Part shown: positions 26,780 through 34,462 of the stretch, in pieces | Numbering within the stretch: position 1 is the first letter of the stretch | Layout of the letters: each line of letters begins with the position of its first letter | Origin: Lachnospiraceae bacterium | GTDB taxonomy: Bacteria > Bacillota > Clostridia > Lachnospirales > Anaerotignaceae | NCBI GenBank assembly: GCA_019422065.1 | Contig: JAHZEA010000007.1 | Location: 57,673 to 121,672, forward strand | Length of the DNA: 64,000 nucleotides | Reading direction: 5' to 3' | The notes under the pieces: generated by a model | Databases searched by the model: none | Seen by the model: only the letters and a program-made list of their open reading frames with translations | Told to the model about the DNA's origin: nothing | Made by a program: the position numbers and the translations under genes

Positions 26780-27298
26780 TTGAAAAGGGAGTACCTACTT
26801 GTAGACGGGTATAATATAATACACGCATGGGATGAGCTTTTGGATTTATCTCAAGTAAGCCTTGAAAGTGCAAGACATAAGCTTATGGATATAATGAGCA
26901 ACTATCAAGGATTTAAAAGCAACTTGTGTGTTATAGTTGTTTTTGACGGTTATCTTGTAAAGGGAAACATAGGCACAGCTTTTGAGTATAACAATATATA
27001 TGTTGTATATACTAAAGAGGCAGAAACAGCCGACCATTATATAGAAAAAACTGTTAACAAAATGCCTAAGGAATGTAAAATACGTGTGGCTACATCAGAC
27101 GGACTGGAACAGCTTATAATACTTGGAAACGGTGCCAGCAGAATGTCTGCCCGTGAGCTTAAGCTGGAAATTAAAGACGCTGAAAAAATCATGCGAGAGG
27201 AATTTATAGAAAATAAGCCGCCTAAAAACAACCTTCTTATGGATAACCTTGATGAACATACAAGGAACATGCTTGAGATTATGCGCAGGCAGAAGTGA
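26780..27298 (+). CDS. NYN-domain RNase of the YacP/Rae1 family
   Basis: A 172-residue PIN/NYN-type protein, TTG 26780. EYLLVDGYNIIHAWDEL carries the first catalytic Asp, and VVFDGY and ATSDGLEQLIILG give the other acidic positions. In B. subtilis the orthologue Rae1 cleaves mRNA in the ribosomal A site. The Lys-rich C-terminus (about 130-172) is likely RNA/ribosome-contacting. Its stop overlaps the region just before sigH, and the position between rlmB and sigH is the same as in Bacillus. Confidence 0.88.
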   Translation: MKREYLLVDGYNIIHAWDELLDLSQVSLESARHKLMDIMSNYQGFKSNLCVIVVFDGYLVKGNIGTAFEYNNIYVVYTKEAETADHYIEKTVNKMPKECKIRVATSDGLEQLIILGNGASRMSARELKLEIKDAEKIMREEFIENKPPKNNLLMDNLDEHTRNMLEIMRRQK

Positions 27299-27309
27299 TA
27301 GGAGAAATA

Positions 27310-27936
27310 ATGAGTGAAGAACAGTATCAGCAGTATAGTGATGAGGATTTAATAAATTTTGTACGAAATGGTGATGAAACGGCACAAGACTTTCTGCTTA
27401 ATAAATATAAAACCGTAGTCAAAACAAAGGCCAGAGCGTATTTTTTAATGGGTGCCGACCGTGAAGATATTATTCAGGAAGGCATGATTGGCCTATATAA
27501 AGCCATAAGGGATTATCAGCCGGATAAGAATGCAGCTTTTAAAAGCTTTGCCGACCTTTGTATTAACAGGCAAATAATAACGGCTATTAAAACAGCAAGC
27601 AGGCAGAAGCATATACCCCTTAACTCATCAATATCACTTAATAAACAGGTTTACGGCAGTGACGAAGAAGAAACTTATATGGACTTTCTAAAAACAGAAG
27701 AAGCCACAAGTCCGGAGGCCATATTTATAGGAATAGAGAACAAAAACTTTATATTAGACCAGTTCTCGAAGGCGTTGAGTTCTTTTGAGTCAAAGGTTTT
27801 AAGCCTTTATTTGCAGGGGAAAAGCTACAGCAAAATTGCTGAAATTACAGGAAAGCCTGAAAAATCAATAGACAATGCCCTGCAAAGGGTTAAAAAGAAA
27901 ACAGAAAAATTTATGCATCAGGCACAGGCGGAGTGA
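27310..27936 (+). CDS. sigH: RNA polymerase sigma-H factor
   Basis: Sigma factor for the transition to stationary phase and entry into sporulation. It has 208 residues; ATG 27310 was chosen for TAGGAG just before it, rather than the GTG at 27295. Region 2 has GADREDIIQEGMIGLYKAIRDY (core binding and -10 recognition). Region 4 near the C-terminus (LSLYLQGKSYSKIAEITGKP) is the helix-turn-helix for -35. It closes the cysE-sigH gene string; its stop codon lies inside a terminator hairpin. With spoIIP in the same window it supports a spore former. Confidence 0.95.
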   Translation: MSEEQYQQYSDEDLINFVRNGDETAQDFLLNKYKTVVKTKARAYFLMGADREDIIQEGMIGLYKAIRDYQPDKNAAFKSFADLCINRQIITAIKTASRQKHIPLNSSISLNKQVYGSDEEETYMDFLKTEEATSPEAIFIGIENKNFILDQFSKALSSFESKVLSLYLQGKSYSKIAEITGKPEKSIDNALQRVKKKTEKFMHQAQAE

Positions 27937-27955
27937 TTTCCGTTTGTGCTTTTTT
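27922..27955 (+). terminator. Intrinsic terminator overlapping the end of sigH
   Basis: GCACAGGCGGA (27922-27932) pairs with TCCGTTTGTGC (27939-27949; two G-U pairs), with T6 tail. The sigH stop codon (27934-27936) is in the loop. Confidence 0.8.
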
Positions 27956-27967
27956 AAATTTAAGGAG

Positions 27968-28933
27968 ATGAAGGCAGTGTACTTTCTGTGTTTTAATAAG
28001 TCTGTACAAGGAATGTTAAAAATAAATTGCTGTGGGAAAAAATTAAAAGGCAATATGGTAAATGATTGCATAATAGGAATAATAAACAGTGAAAATCAAA
28101 AAGATAATAATTTGTCACTTGGTGAACATGAAATATATAAAAATAAAGAAGAAATAGAAGATGAAGAACCATTGTTTGATATAAATTCAAAAGATGTGCT
28201 TTGTTTACCGCTTAATCTTTCTGTAGGTAATATTGATGAGGATTTTTTTGCAGAAAACAGCATAAGGAAACAGAATTTTATTAAAAGACATTCAGAATTT
28301 TTATATGGCAGTTTTGTAAATGAGGAAGAACTTTTAAAATCAGCTAAAGAAGATTGGGAAAGTGCAGTTAATGATTATAATACGCTTTTAAATTTGGAAA
28401 AAGGCGAAAATTTGATTTTGTGGATGGATTACAGCTGTGACAGTTTATGCTCTCTTTTGTATGTGGCAGATATTTTAATACATAAAGATATAAAATTTGA
28501 GGCAGTTTTTGTACCAAGATATAAAGAACAAAATAACGGAACAGTGGTGGATTATATAAATTGGGGAGAATTTGGCTGTAATGAGCTAAAGAATAATTTG
28601 TTTAATAAAAGGGTATTTACTAAAAACGAGTTAAATGCACTGTCTTAAAAATGGTCAATTCTTAAAAGAGAAAATGCTTCTTTAAGAGTATTTTTAAATG
28701 GCAGAGTGATAAGTGTTGATGAAAGCTTTTATGATAGTTTTATACTTAATTATTTAAAAAAGGGAGAAACAAAAGTGGGTTGTGTTTTAGCGAATATGAT
28801 TCCTATTTTTGGTGATGACTGGTTTATTAATAAGAGAATAAGCTATTTGATAAATACAGGAAAAATAGATTTAATAAAAAAAGATAATGATTATTTTGGA
28901 GGTTGTTTAATTAAATTAACCCAAAATGATTAA
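27968..28933 (+). pseudogene. DUF1835/DUF3658 protein gene interrupted by an in-frame TAA
   Basis: One reading frame runs from ATG 27968 (or GTG 27977, better spaced from AAGGAG) to TAA 28931-28933, broken only by TAA at 28646-28648. The first part (about 226 residues) has DUF1835 features: YFLCFNKSVQGMLK, VLCLPLNLSVGNIDEDF, LILWMDYSCDSLCSLL. Right after the stop the frame continues KWSILKRENASLRVFLNGR, matching the conserved W-x-x-L-x-x-ENA-x-LR-V segment, then a DUF3658-like end (YDSFILNYL, VGCVLANM, FGDDWF). The remainder shows no frameshift, so this looks like a single recent nonsense change, or read-through. It has no obvious promoter and follows the sigH terminator. Family function is unknown. 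Confidence 0.8.
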
Positions 28934-29004
28934 TATTTATTAAATATGTATAAAATTAAGTACAAAAAATAATTCCTATTTAAAAATTTTATTAATTCTT
29001 AATT

Positions 29005-29078
29005 AGTTTACATAAAATATTTTAAATTTTGACTAAATTGCTTTAATTTTCAAATCAAAAAGTTTACATAAAATATTT
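29005..29078 (+). repeat. Two 18-bp direct repeats upstream of the clpB operator
   Basis: AGTTTACATAAAATATTT occurs at 29005-29022 and 29061-29078 (period 56 bp), both followed by A/T tracts, just upstream of CIRCE. Possible regulator site or AT-rich UP element. Confidence 0.6.
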
Positions 29079-29089
29079 AAAATTTTTTG

Positions 29090-29116
29090 TTAGCACTCAT
29101 TGACATTGAGTGCTAA
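29090..29116 (+). promoter_or_regulatory. CIRCE operator (HrcA binding site) of clpB
   Basis: TTAGCACTC, 9-bp spacer, GAGTGCTAA: a perfect consensus inverted repeat. HrcA should repress clpB in the absence of heat stress. Confidence 0.97.
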
Positions 29117-29128
29117 CAGTGCTATAAT
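29100..29128 (+). promoter_or_regulatory. Consensus sigma-A promoter embedded in CIRCE
   Basis: TTGACA (29100-29105) lies in the CIRCE spacer; a 17-bp spacer leads to TATAAT (29123-29128). Both hexamers are perfect consensus, and HrcA would cover the -35 and spacer. Confidence 0.92.
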
Positions 29129-29205
29129 CCTTTTATGTTAGATGAAATAAATGTTAACACATATTATTATTGTTAATGATACACCATTAGAAAGGATTGG
29201 TGCTT

Positions 29206-31788
29206 ATGAATACACAGAAATTTACGCAGAAATCTCTTGAGGCTGTTCAAAGTGCTCAGAGTGCGGCTTTAGAACATAAAAACACACAAATTGACCAGCA
29301 GCATTTGCTTTATGGTCTTTTAACTCAGTCAGACGGTCTTATTCCACAGATGTTAGTTAAAATGAACGTAAGTGTAAACGGTCTTCTTAACGATTGTGAA
29401 AGAGAAATTAAAAATCTTCCTTACGGTTCAGGAAGCGGACAGCTTTACCTTTCGGGAGAGCTTAACATGGTTCTGGAACAGGCTGAAAAAATGGCTGAAA
29501 ACATGAAGGACGATTTTGTTTCAGTTGAGCATATATTTATGGCTCTTATTAACAGCCCAAACGATGCAGTTAAACGTCTTTTCAAAAAATACAACATTAC
29601 AAAAGACGAGTTTATGAAACAGCTTAAAGCTGTTCGCGGCAACGCAAGAGTTACAAGTGAAAATCCTGAAAATACTTATGACATTCTTAATAAATACGGT
29701 TATGACCTTGTAGAAAGGGCAAGAAGCAAAAAACTTGACCCTGTTATAGGCCGTGATGATGAAATAAGAAATGTAATAAGAATACTTTCAAGAAAAACAA
29801 AGAATAACCCTGTTTTAATTGGTGAACCTGGTGTTGGTAAAACAGCTATTGCCGAGGGTCTTGCAGAAAGAATAGTAAGCGAGGATGTTCCTAACAGCTT
29901 AAAGGACAAAACAATATTTGCCCTTGATATGGGTTCCCTTATTGCCGGTGCTAAATACAGAGGTGAATTTGAGGAAAGACTTAAAGCTGTTTTAAACGAA
30001 GTTAAAAAGAGCGAAGGCAAAATTATACTTTTCATAGATGAACTTCATACAATAGTAGGCGCCGGAAAATCAGACGGAGCTATGGACGCAGGCAACCTTC
30101 TTAAACCAATGCTTGCCCGTGGAGAGCTTCATTGTATAGGTGCAACAACACTTAACGAGTATAAGCAGTATATCGAAAAAGACGCTGCCCTTGAAAGACG
30201 TTTCCAGCCGGTTATGGTTGCAGAGCCTACAGTTGAAGACACTGTTGCAATACTTCGTGGTCTTAAAGAAAGATACGAGGTTTATCACGGAGTTAAAATT
30301 CAGGACCAAGCTATAATTGCCGCTGCTACACTTTCAAACAGATATATAACAGACAGGTTCCTTCCTGATAAGGCTATAGACCTTATTGATGAAGCCTGTG
30401 CTATGATTAGAACAGAAATTGACTCAATGCCTACAGAGCTTGATGTTATAAGAAGGAAAATTATTCAGCATGAAATTGAGGAAGCAGCTCTTAAGAAAGA
30501 AAACGACAAGATTTCAGTTGAGCATCTTGCCGAAATTCAGAAAGAGCTTGCAGAGTTAAGAGAAGAATTTAACGCTCTTAAAGCTAAATGGGAAAACGAA
30601 AAGACATCAATTGATAAAGTTCAGCAGTTAAAGAGCCAGATTGAGCAGACAAACGCAGAAATTGAAATGGCCGAAAGGAAGTACGACCTTAATAAGGCGG
30701 CAGAACTTAAATACGGCAAACTTCCACAGTTACAGAAAGAACTTAAAGCCGCTGAAGAAGAAAGCGGAGAAGAAGCTAAAAATACTCTTTTAAGAAACAA
30801 AGTAACAGATGAGGAAATAGCCAAAATTATAGAGCGATGGACAGGTATACCTGTTGCAAAGCTTGTAGAAGGCGAAAGAGAAAAACTTATACACATGGAA
30901 GACATACTTCATAAGAGGGTAGTAGGTCAGGACGAGGCTGTTACAAAAGTTTCAGAGGCTATACTCAGAAGCCGTGCCGGAATACAAAATCCAAACAGAC
31001 CTATTGGTTCGTTTATGTTCCTTGGACCAACTGGTGTTGGTAAAACAGAGCTTGCTAAGGCCCTTGCAGAAAGTCTTTTTGATGATGAAAAGAACATTAT
31101 TCGTATTGATATGACTGAATATATGGAGAAATTCTCAGTGTCAAGACTTATAGGAGCGCCTCCGGGATATGTAGGTTATGAAGAAGGCGGCCAGCTTACA
31201 GAGGCTGTTGCAAGAAGACCTTATTCAGTAGTACTTTTTGATGAGGTTGAAAAGGCTCACCCTGATGTATTTAATATCCTTCTTCAGGTGCTTGATGATG
31301 GTAGAATTACAGATTCACAGGGCAGAACAGTAGATTTTAAGAATACTATTATAATTCTTACATCTAACCTTGGTTCACAGGATTTGCTTGAAGGTATAGA
31401 GGCAGACGGCCAAATAAGCCAAGAAGCAAAAGACAGAGTTGACGCTCTTTTGAAACATTCATTCAGACCTGAATTCCTTAACAGACTTGATGAGATTGTA
31501 ATGTTTAAACCTCTTACAAAAGATAATGTTACATCTATTGTTGACCTTCTTATTGCTGACCTTAACAGACGTCTTAAAGACAAACAGCTTACATGCATTG
31601 TTACAGACGAGGCTAAGAAGTTTATTGTTGATAACGGCTATGACATGATTTACGGTGCAAGACCATTAAAGAGATATATCCAGCAGTACGTTGAAACACT
31701 TATTGCTAAGAAGATAATAGGCGATGACGTAGCTCCGGGTACAACTCTTACAGTTGGTGTAAACGGCAATCAGCTTGTAGTTGAGTAA
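29206..31788 (+). CDS. clpB: Chaperone ClpB (AAA+ disaggregase)
   Basis: Hexameric ATPase that extracts polypeptides from aggregates with DnaK help. It has 860 residues; ATG 29206 lies about 9 bp after AAAGGA. The N-terminal Clp_N double repeat is at 1-150. AAA-1 has Walker A GEPGVGKTAIAEGLA (about residue 205) and Walker B IILFIDELHT. The middle coiled-coil domain (about 410-525, rich in Glu/Lys) distinguishes ClpB from ClpC/ClpA. AAA-2 has GPTGVGKTELAKALA (about 605) and VVLFDEVEKAH. There is no ClpP-binding IGF loop, consistent with a disaggregase. HrcA/CIRCE control rather than CtsR is shown by the operator. Confidence 0.97.
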   Translation: MNTQKFTQKSLEAVQSAQSAALEHKNTQIDQQHLLYGLLTQSDGLIPQMLVKMNVSVNGLLNDCEREIKNLPYGSGSGQLYLSGELNMVLEQAEKMAENMKDDFVSVEHIFMALINSPNDAVKRLFKKYNITKDEFMKQLKAVRGNARVTSENPENTYDILNKYGYDLVERARSKKLDPVIGRDDEIRNVIRILSRKTKNNPVLIGEPGVGKTAIAEGLAERIVSEDVPNSLKDKTIFALDMGSLIAGAKYRGEFEERLKAVLNEVKKSEGKIILFIDELHTIVGAGKSDGAMDAGNLLKPMLARGELHCIGATTLNEYKQYIEKDAALERRFQPVMVAEPTVEDTVAILRGLKERYEVYHGVKIQDQAIIAAATLSNRYITDRFLPDKAIDLIDEACAMIRTEIDSMPTELDVIRRKIIQHEIEEAALKKENDKISVEHLAEIQKELAELREEFNALKAKWENEKTSIDKVQQLKSQIEQTNAEIEMAERKYDLNKAAELKYGKLPQLQKELKAAEEESGEEAKNTLLRNKVTDEEIAKIIERWTGIPVAKLVEGEREKLIHMEDILHKRVVGQDEAVTKVSEAILRSRAGIQNPNRPIGSFMFLGPTGVGKTELAKALAESLFDDEKNIIRIDMTEYMEKFSVSRLIGAPPGYVGYEEGGQLTEAVARRPYSVVLFDEVEKAHPDVFNILLQVLDDGRITDSQGRTVDFKNTIIILTSNLGSQDLLEGIEADGQISQEAKDRVDALLKHSFRPEFLNRLDEIVMFKPLTKDNVTSIVDLLIADLNRRLKDKQLTCIVTDEAKKFIVDNGYDMIYGARPLKRYIQQYVETLIAKKIIGDDVAPGTTLTVGVNGNQLVVE

Positions 31789-31835
31789 TTAAATAATTAC
31801 AGTTATTAAACACTGTATATAAATTAAACTGAATT

Positions 31836-31882
31836 AAACAGTGGGTTTCAATTAATAATATTATTGGGGCCTGCTGTTTTTT
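31836..31882 (+). terminator. Intrinsic terminator after clpB
   Basis: AAACAGTGGG (31836-31845) pairs with CCTGCTGTTT (31870-31879, two G-U pairs), then T. Confidence 0.7.
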
Positions 31883-31960
31883 GTTTTAGGTAATTAAATC
31901 TAAATTTTAAGTTATAAAAATTTAATAACTTAAAAATAAAGTGTAATTTGATATTTAATG

Positions 31961-31969
31961 TGGTATAAT
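31961..31969 (+). promoter_or_regulatory. Extended -10 promoter of the MATE-galE pair
   Basis: TGGTATAAT; no good -35. The hairpin at 31978-32008 begins about 9 bp downstream, near the expected transcription start. Confidence 0.5.
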
Positions 31970-31977
31970 ACTAAAAT

Positions 31978-32008
31978 ACGGGAATAATTAACAAATATCC
32001 CGTTTTTA
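31978..32008 (+). terminator. Terminator-like hairpin directly downstream of a promoter
   Basis: ACGGGA (31978-31983) pairs with TCCCGT (31998-32003), followed by TTTTATTTT. It may be a backup terminator for clpB or a 5'-end hairpin of the MATE transcript. Confidence 0.5.
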
Positions 32009-32041
32009 TTTTGTAAATAAATTAATAATTGGCAGGTAATT

Positions 32042-33352
32042 ATGGATATATTAAACGATGATATTAAAAAGTTATATTTCAGATTTCTTATACCTACTAT
32101 ATTTGCAACCCTTGTTACATCTATTTATATTTTAGGCGATGCTATTATAATTGGCCGCTTTATAAGTGAAAAAGCAATGGCGGCATTAAATGTTATAACG
32201 CCTATATTTTCCCTTTTTTATGGCACAGGATATCTTTTAGGTGTAGGCGGAGCTGTTATGATGTCGGCGGCATTTGGCGAAAAGAAAATACAAAAAGGCC
32301 AAAACTTTTTTACAATTTCAGTTTTATTTGGTGTTGTGTTTTCTGTAATTTATGCGTCTGTTCTATTGCCGTTTTTTAAACCTATAATGTACTTTATAGG
32401 TGCCAGTGATGAAATTTACAGTTATATAAGTCAATATGGATATATATTTGTAAGTGGTGTGCCGCTTTTTATATTTTCTGCAATGCTTCAAGTCTTTGTA
32501 AGAAACGACATGTCACCTAAAAGAGCCATGGCAGGCGTAATAGCCGGAGGAATTACAAATGTAGTTTTAGACTATATTTTTATTGTTCCGTTTGATATGG
32601 GTATAGCTGGTGGAGCGTGGGCTACTCTTGCCGGAAGTGTTTTGTCTTTAATTATTTATTCAACACATTTTTTAACTAAAAACAACAGGCTTAAGCTGGT
32701 ATTTGGCGATATTAATTTAAACAGCATAAGTCATGTTTTTAAATGCGGGTTCCCTAACTTTTTTATAGAAATTTCCAATGCGGTTGTTATAAGCCTTTTT
32801 AATATTCAGCTTAGAAACACAATAGGTTTTGTAGGCATAACGGCATATGGAATTGTTGAAAACTCATATCTTGTGGTAAATTCTCTTTCAAATGGTGTAT
32901 CACAAACTGTTCAGCCGCTTATTGCGGCTAATTACAGTGCAAAAAATAAAGAAAGGGTATCATCTCTTTTTAAAGCAGGAATAATAACATCGGTTATAAT
33001 ATCTGTGGCGGTTACGCTTTTTGGCGAGTTAAAGCCGGAATTTATTATAAATATGTTTGTTGATGCAGATAATGAGCTTATGAGCATAGCTGTTATGGCA
33101 GTTAGGATATATTTTATATCTTTCCTTATGGCAGTAAGCAATATTTATATAAGCGGCTGTTTTCAAGCTGTTATGAAAAGCGGTTATTCTATGCTGATAT
33201 GTATTTTAAGAGGACTTGCTTTGTCATCTGTTTTTGTAATGATTTTTCCACTGCTGTTTGGCAGTAATGGTATATGGTATGTTATGCCATGTGTTGAGTT
33301 TTTAACACTTATTTGCGCTGTTTACTGCGTTAAACTAAAAATTAAATTGTAA
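32042..33352 (+). CDS. MATE family multidrug/cation antiporter
   Basis: A 436-residue protein with 12 predicted membrane segments in two six-helix bundles. ATG 32042 after GGCAGG. Helix 1 (FLIPTIFATLVTSIYILGDAI) and the following IGRFISEKAMAALNVI motif are typical of MATE (NorM/DinF superfamily), as is the repeat in the second half (GITAYGIVENSYLVVNSLSNG). It probably exports cationic compounds using Na+ or H+. Substrate unknown. It lies 57 bp upstream of galE in the same direction and could share its transcript. Confidence 0.9.
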   Translation: MDILNDDIKKLYFRFLIPTIFATLVTSIYILGDAIIIGRFISEKAMAALNVITPIFSLFYGTGYLLGVGGAVMMSAAFGEKKIQKGQNFFTISVLFGVVFSVIYASVLLPFFKPIMYFIGASDEIYSYISQYGYIFVSGVPLFIFSAMLQVFVRNDMSPKRAMAGVIAGGITNVVLDYIFIVPFDMGIAGGAWATLAGSVLSLIIYSTHFLTKNNRLKLVFGDINLNSISHVFKCGFPNFFIEISNAVVISLFNIQLRNTIGFVGITAYGIVENSYLVVNSLSNGVSQTVQPLIAANYSAKNKERVSSLFKAGIITSVIISVAVTLFGELKPEFIINMFVDADNELMSIAVMAVRIYFISFLMAVSNIYISGCFQAVMKSGYSMLICILRGLALSSVFVMIFPLLFGSNGIWYVMPCVEFLTLICAVYCVKLKIKL

Positions 33353-33409
33353 AATAATGTAAAATACGGTAAAATTTTAGTTAATTAATATTAAATGGGG
33401 GATATAATA

Positions 33410-34423
33410 ATGAGGGTTTTGGTTACAGGAGGAACTGGATATATTGGAAGCCATACATGTGTTAGTTTGTTAGAGTCTGGTTCCCATGTGGTAATAGCGG
33501 ACAATCTTTCAAACTCCCGTCTGGAAGTGCTTAATAGAATAGAGCAAATTACAGGTAAAAAGCCTGTTTTTTATAAAGCTGATTTGAGAAATAAAGAAGA
33601 AATATTTGAAATATTTGAAAAAGAAAATATTGATTCGGTTATTCATTTTGCGGCGCTTAAATCAATACCTGATTCTGTAGCACATCCTTTGGAATATTAC
33701 GAAAATAACGTAATAGGTACAATGAATATTTGCTATGCTATGAAAAAATACAATGTAAAAAAAATAGTATTAAGCTCATCAGCCGCTGTGTACGGCCTAA
33801 CAGACAATAACCCCATTAAAGAAACAGCACCACTATTTCCGTACAACCCTTATGGCAGAACAAAAATGATACAGGAATATATAGTATCAGATTTTGCAAA
33901 ATCTGAAAAAGCCGGGGCTGTTATACTGCGGTATTTTAACCCTATTGGAGCACACGAAAGTGGACTGATTGGTGAAGACCCAATGGGAACACCTTCAAAT
34001 CTTATGCCATATGTTTCTCAGGTGGCTTCCGGAAGGCTTGAAAAGCTGTATGTATTTGGTAATGACTATAATACAGTTGACGGAACTGGTGTAAGGGATT
34101 ATATTCATGTATGTGATTTAGCAGAAGGACACATTAAAGCTCTTGAAAAGTTAAATACTATTAATGATTGTGTACTGACACTTAATTTGGGAAGTGGGCA
34201 CGGATATAGTGTTTTGGAAGTTGTTAAAAGCTTTGAAAAAGCATCTGGAATAAAAATAAATTATGAAATAGCGCCACGGCGCCAAGGTGATGTAGGTACA
34301 TGTTTTGCTGACATTACTATGGCGCAAAAAGAAATAGGCTGGAAAGCTGAAAGAAATATAGAAAAGATGTGCCTTGATGAATGGTCATGGCAAAAACTTA
34401 ATCCAAAGGGCTATGAAGAATAA
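33410..34423 (+). CDS. galE: UDP-glucose 4-epimerase
   Basis: Interconverts UDP-glucose and UDP-galactose with bound NAD+. It has 337 residues; ATG 33410 was chosen for the GGGGGA upstream rather than the in-frame ATG at 33395. Rossmann motif TGGTGYIGSHT is at about 7-17, and the catalytic Ser-Ser-Ala plus Tyr-x-x-x-Lys are seen in SSSAAVYG and YGRTK. The substrate-binding GxxRDYIHV segment (GTGVRDYIHVCDLAEGH) is present. Full length. No other Leloir pathway gene is adjacent, so a role in cell-surface sugar supply is as likely as galactose catabolism. Confidence 0.95.
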   Translation: MRVLVTGGTGYIGSHTCVSLLESGSHVVIADNLSNSRLEVLNRIEQITGKKPVFYKADLRNKEEIFEIFEKENIDSVIHFAALKSIPDSVAHPLEYYENNVIGTMNICYAMKKYNVKKIVLSSSAAVYGLTDNNPIKETAPLFPYNPYGRTKMIQEYIVSDFAKSEKAGAVILRYFNPIGAHESGLIGEDPMGTPSNLMPYVSQVASGRLEKLYVFGNDYNTVDGTGVRDYIHVCDLAEGHIKALEKLNTINDCVLTLNLGSGHGYSVLEVVKSFEKASGIKINYEIAPRRQGDVGTCFADITMAQKEIGWKAERNIEKMCLDEWSWQKLNPKGYEE

Positions 34424-34454
34424 AAAAGCAAACCATATTTTGGTTTGCTTTTTT
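34423..34454. terminator. Bidirectional intrinsic terminator
   Basis: AAAAAAGCAAACCA pairs with TGGTTTGCTTTTTT between the convergent galE and MATE genes. Confidence 0.9.
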
Positions 34455-34462
34455 ACTTGTAT

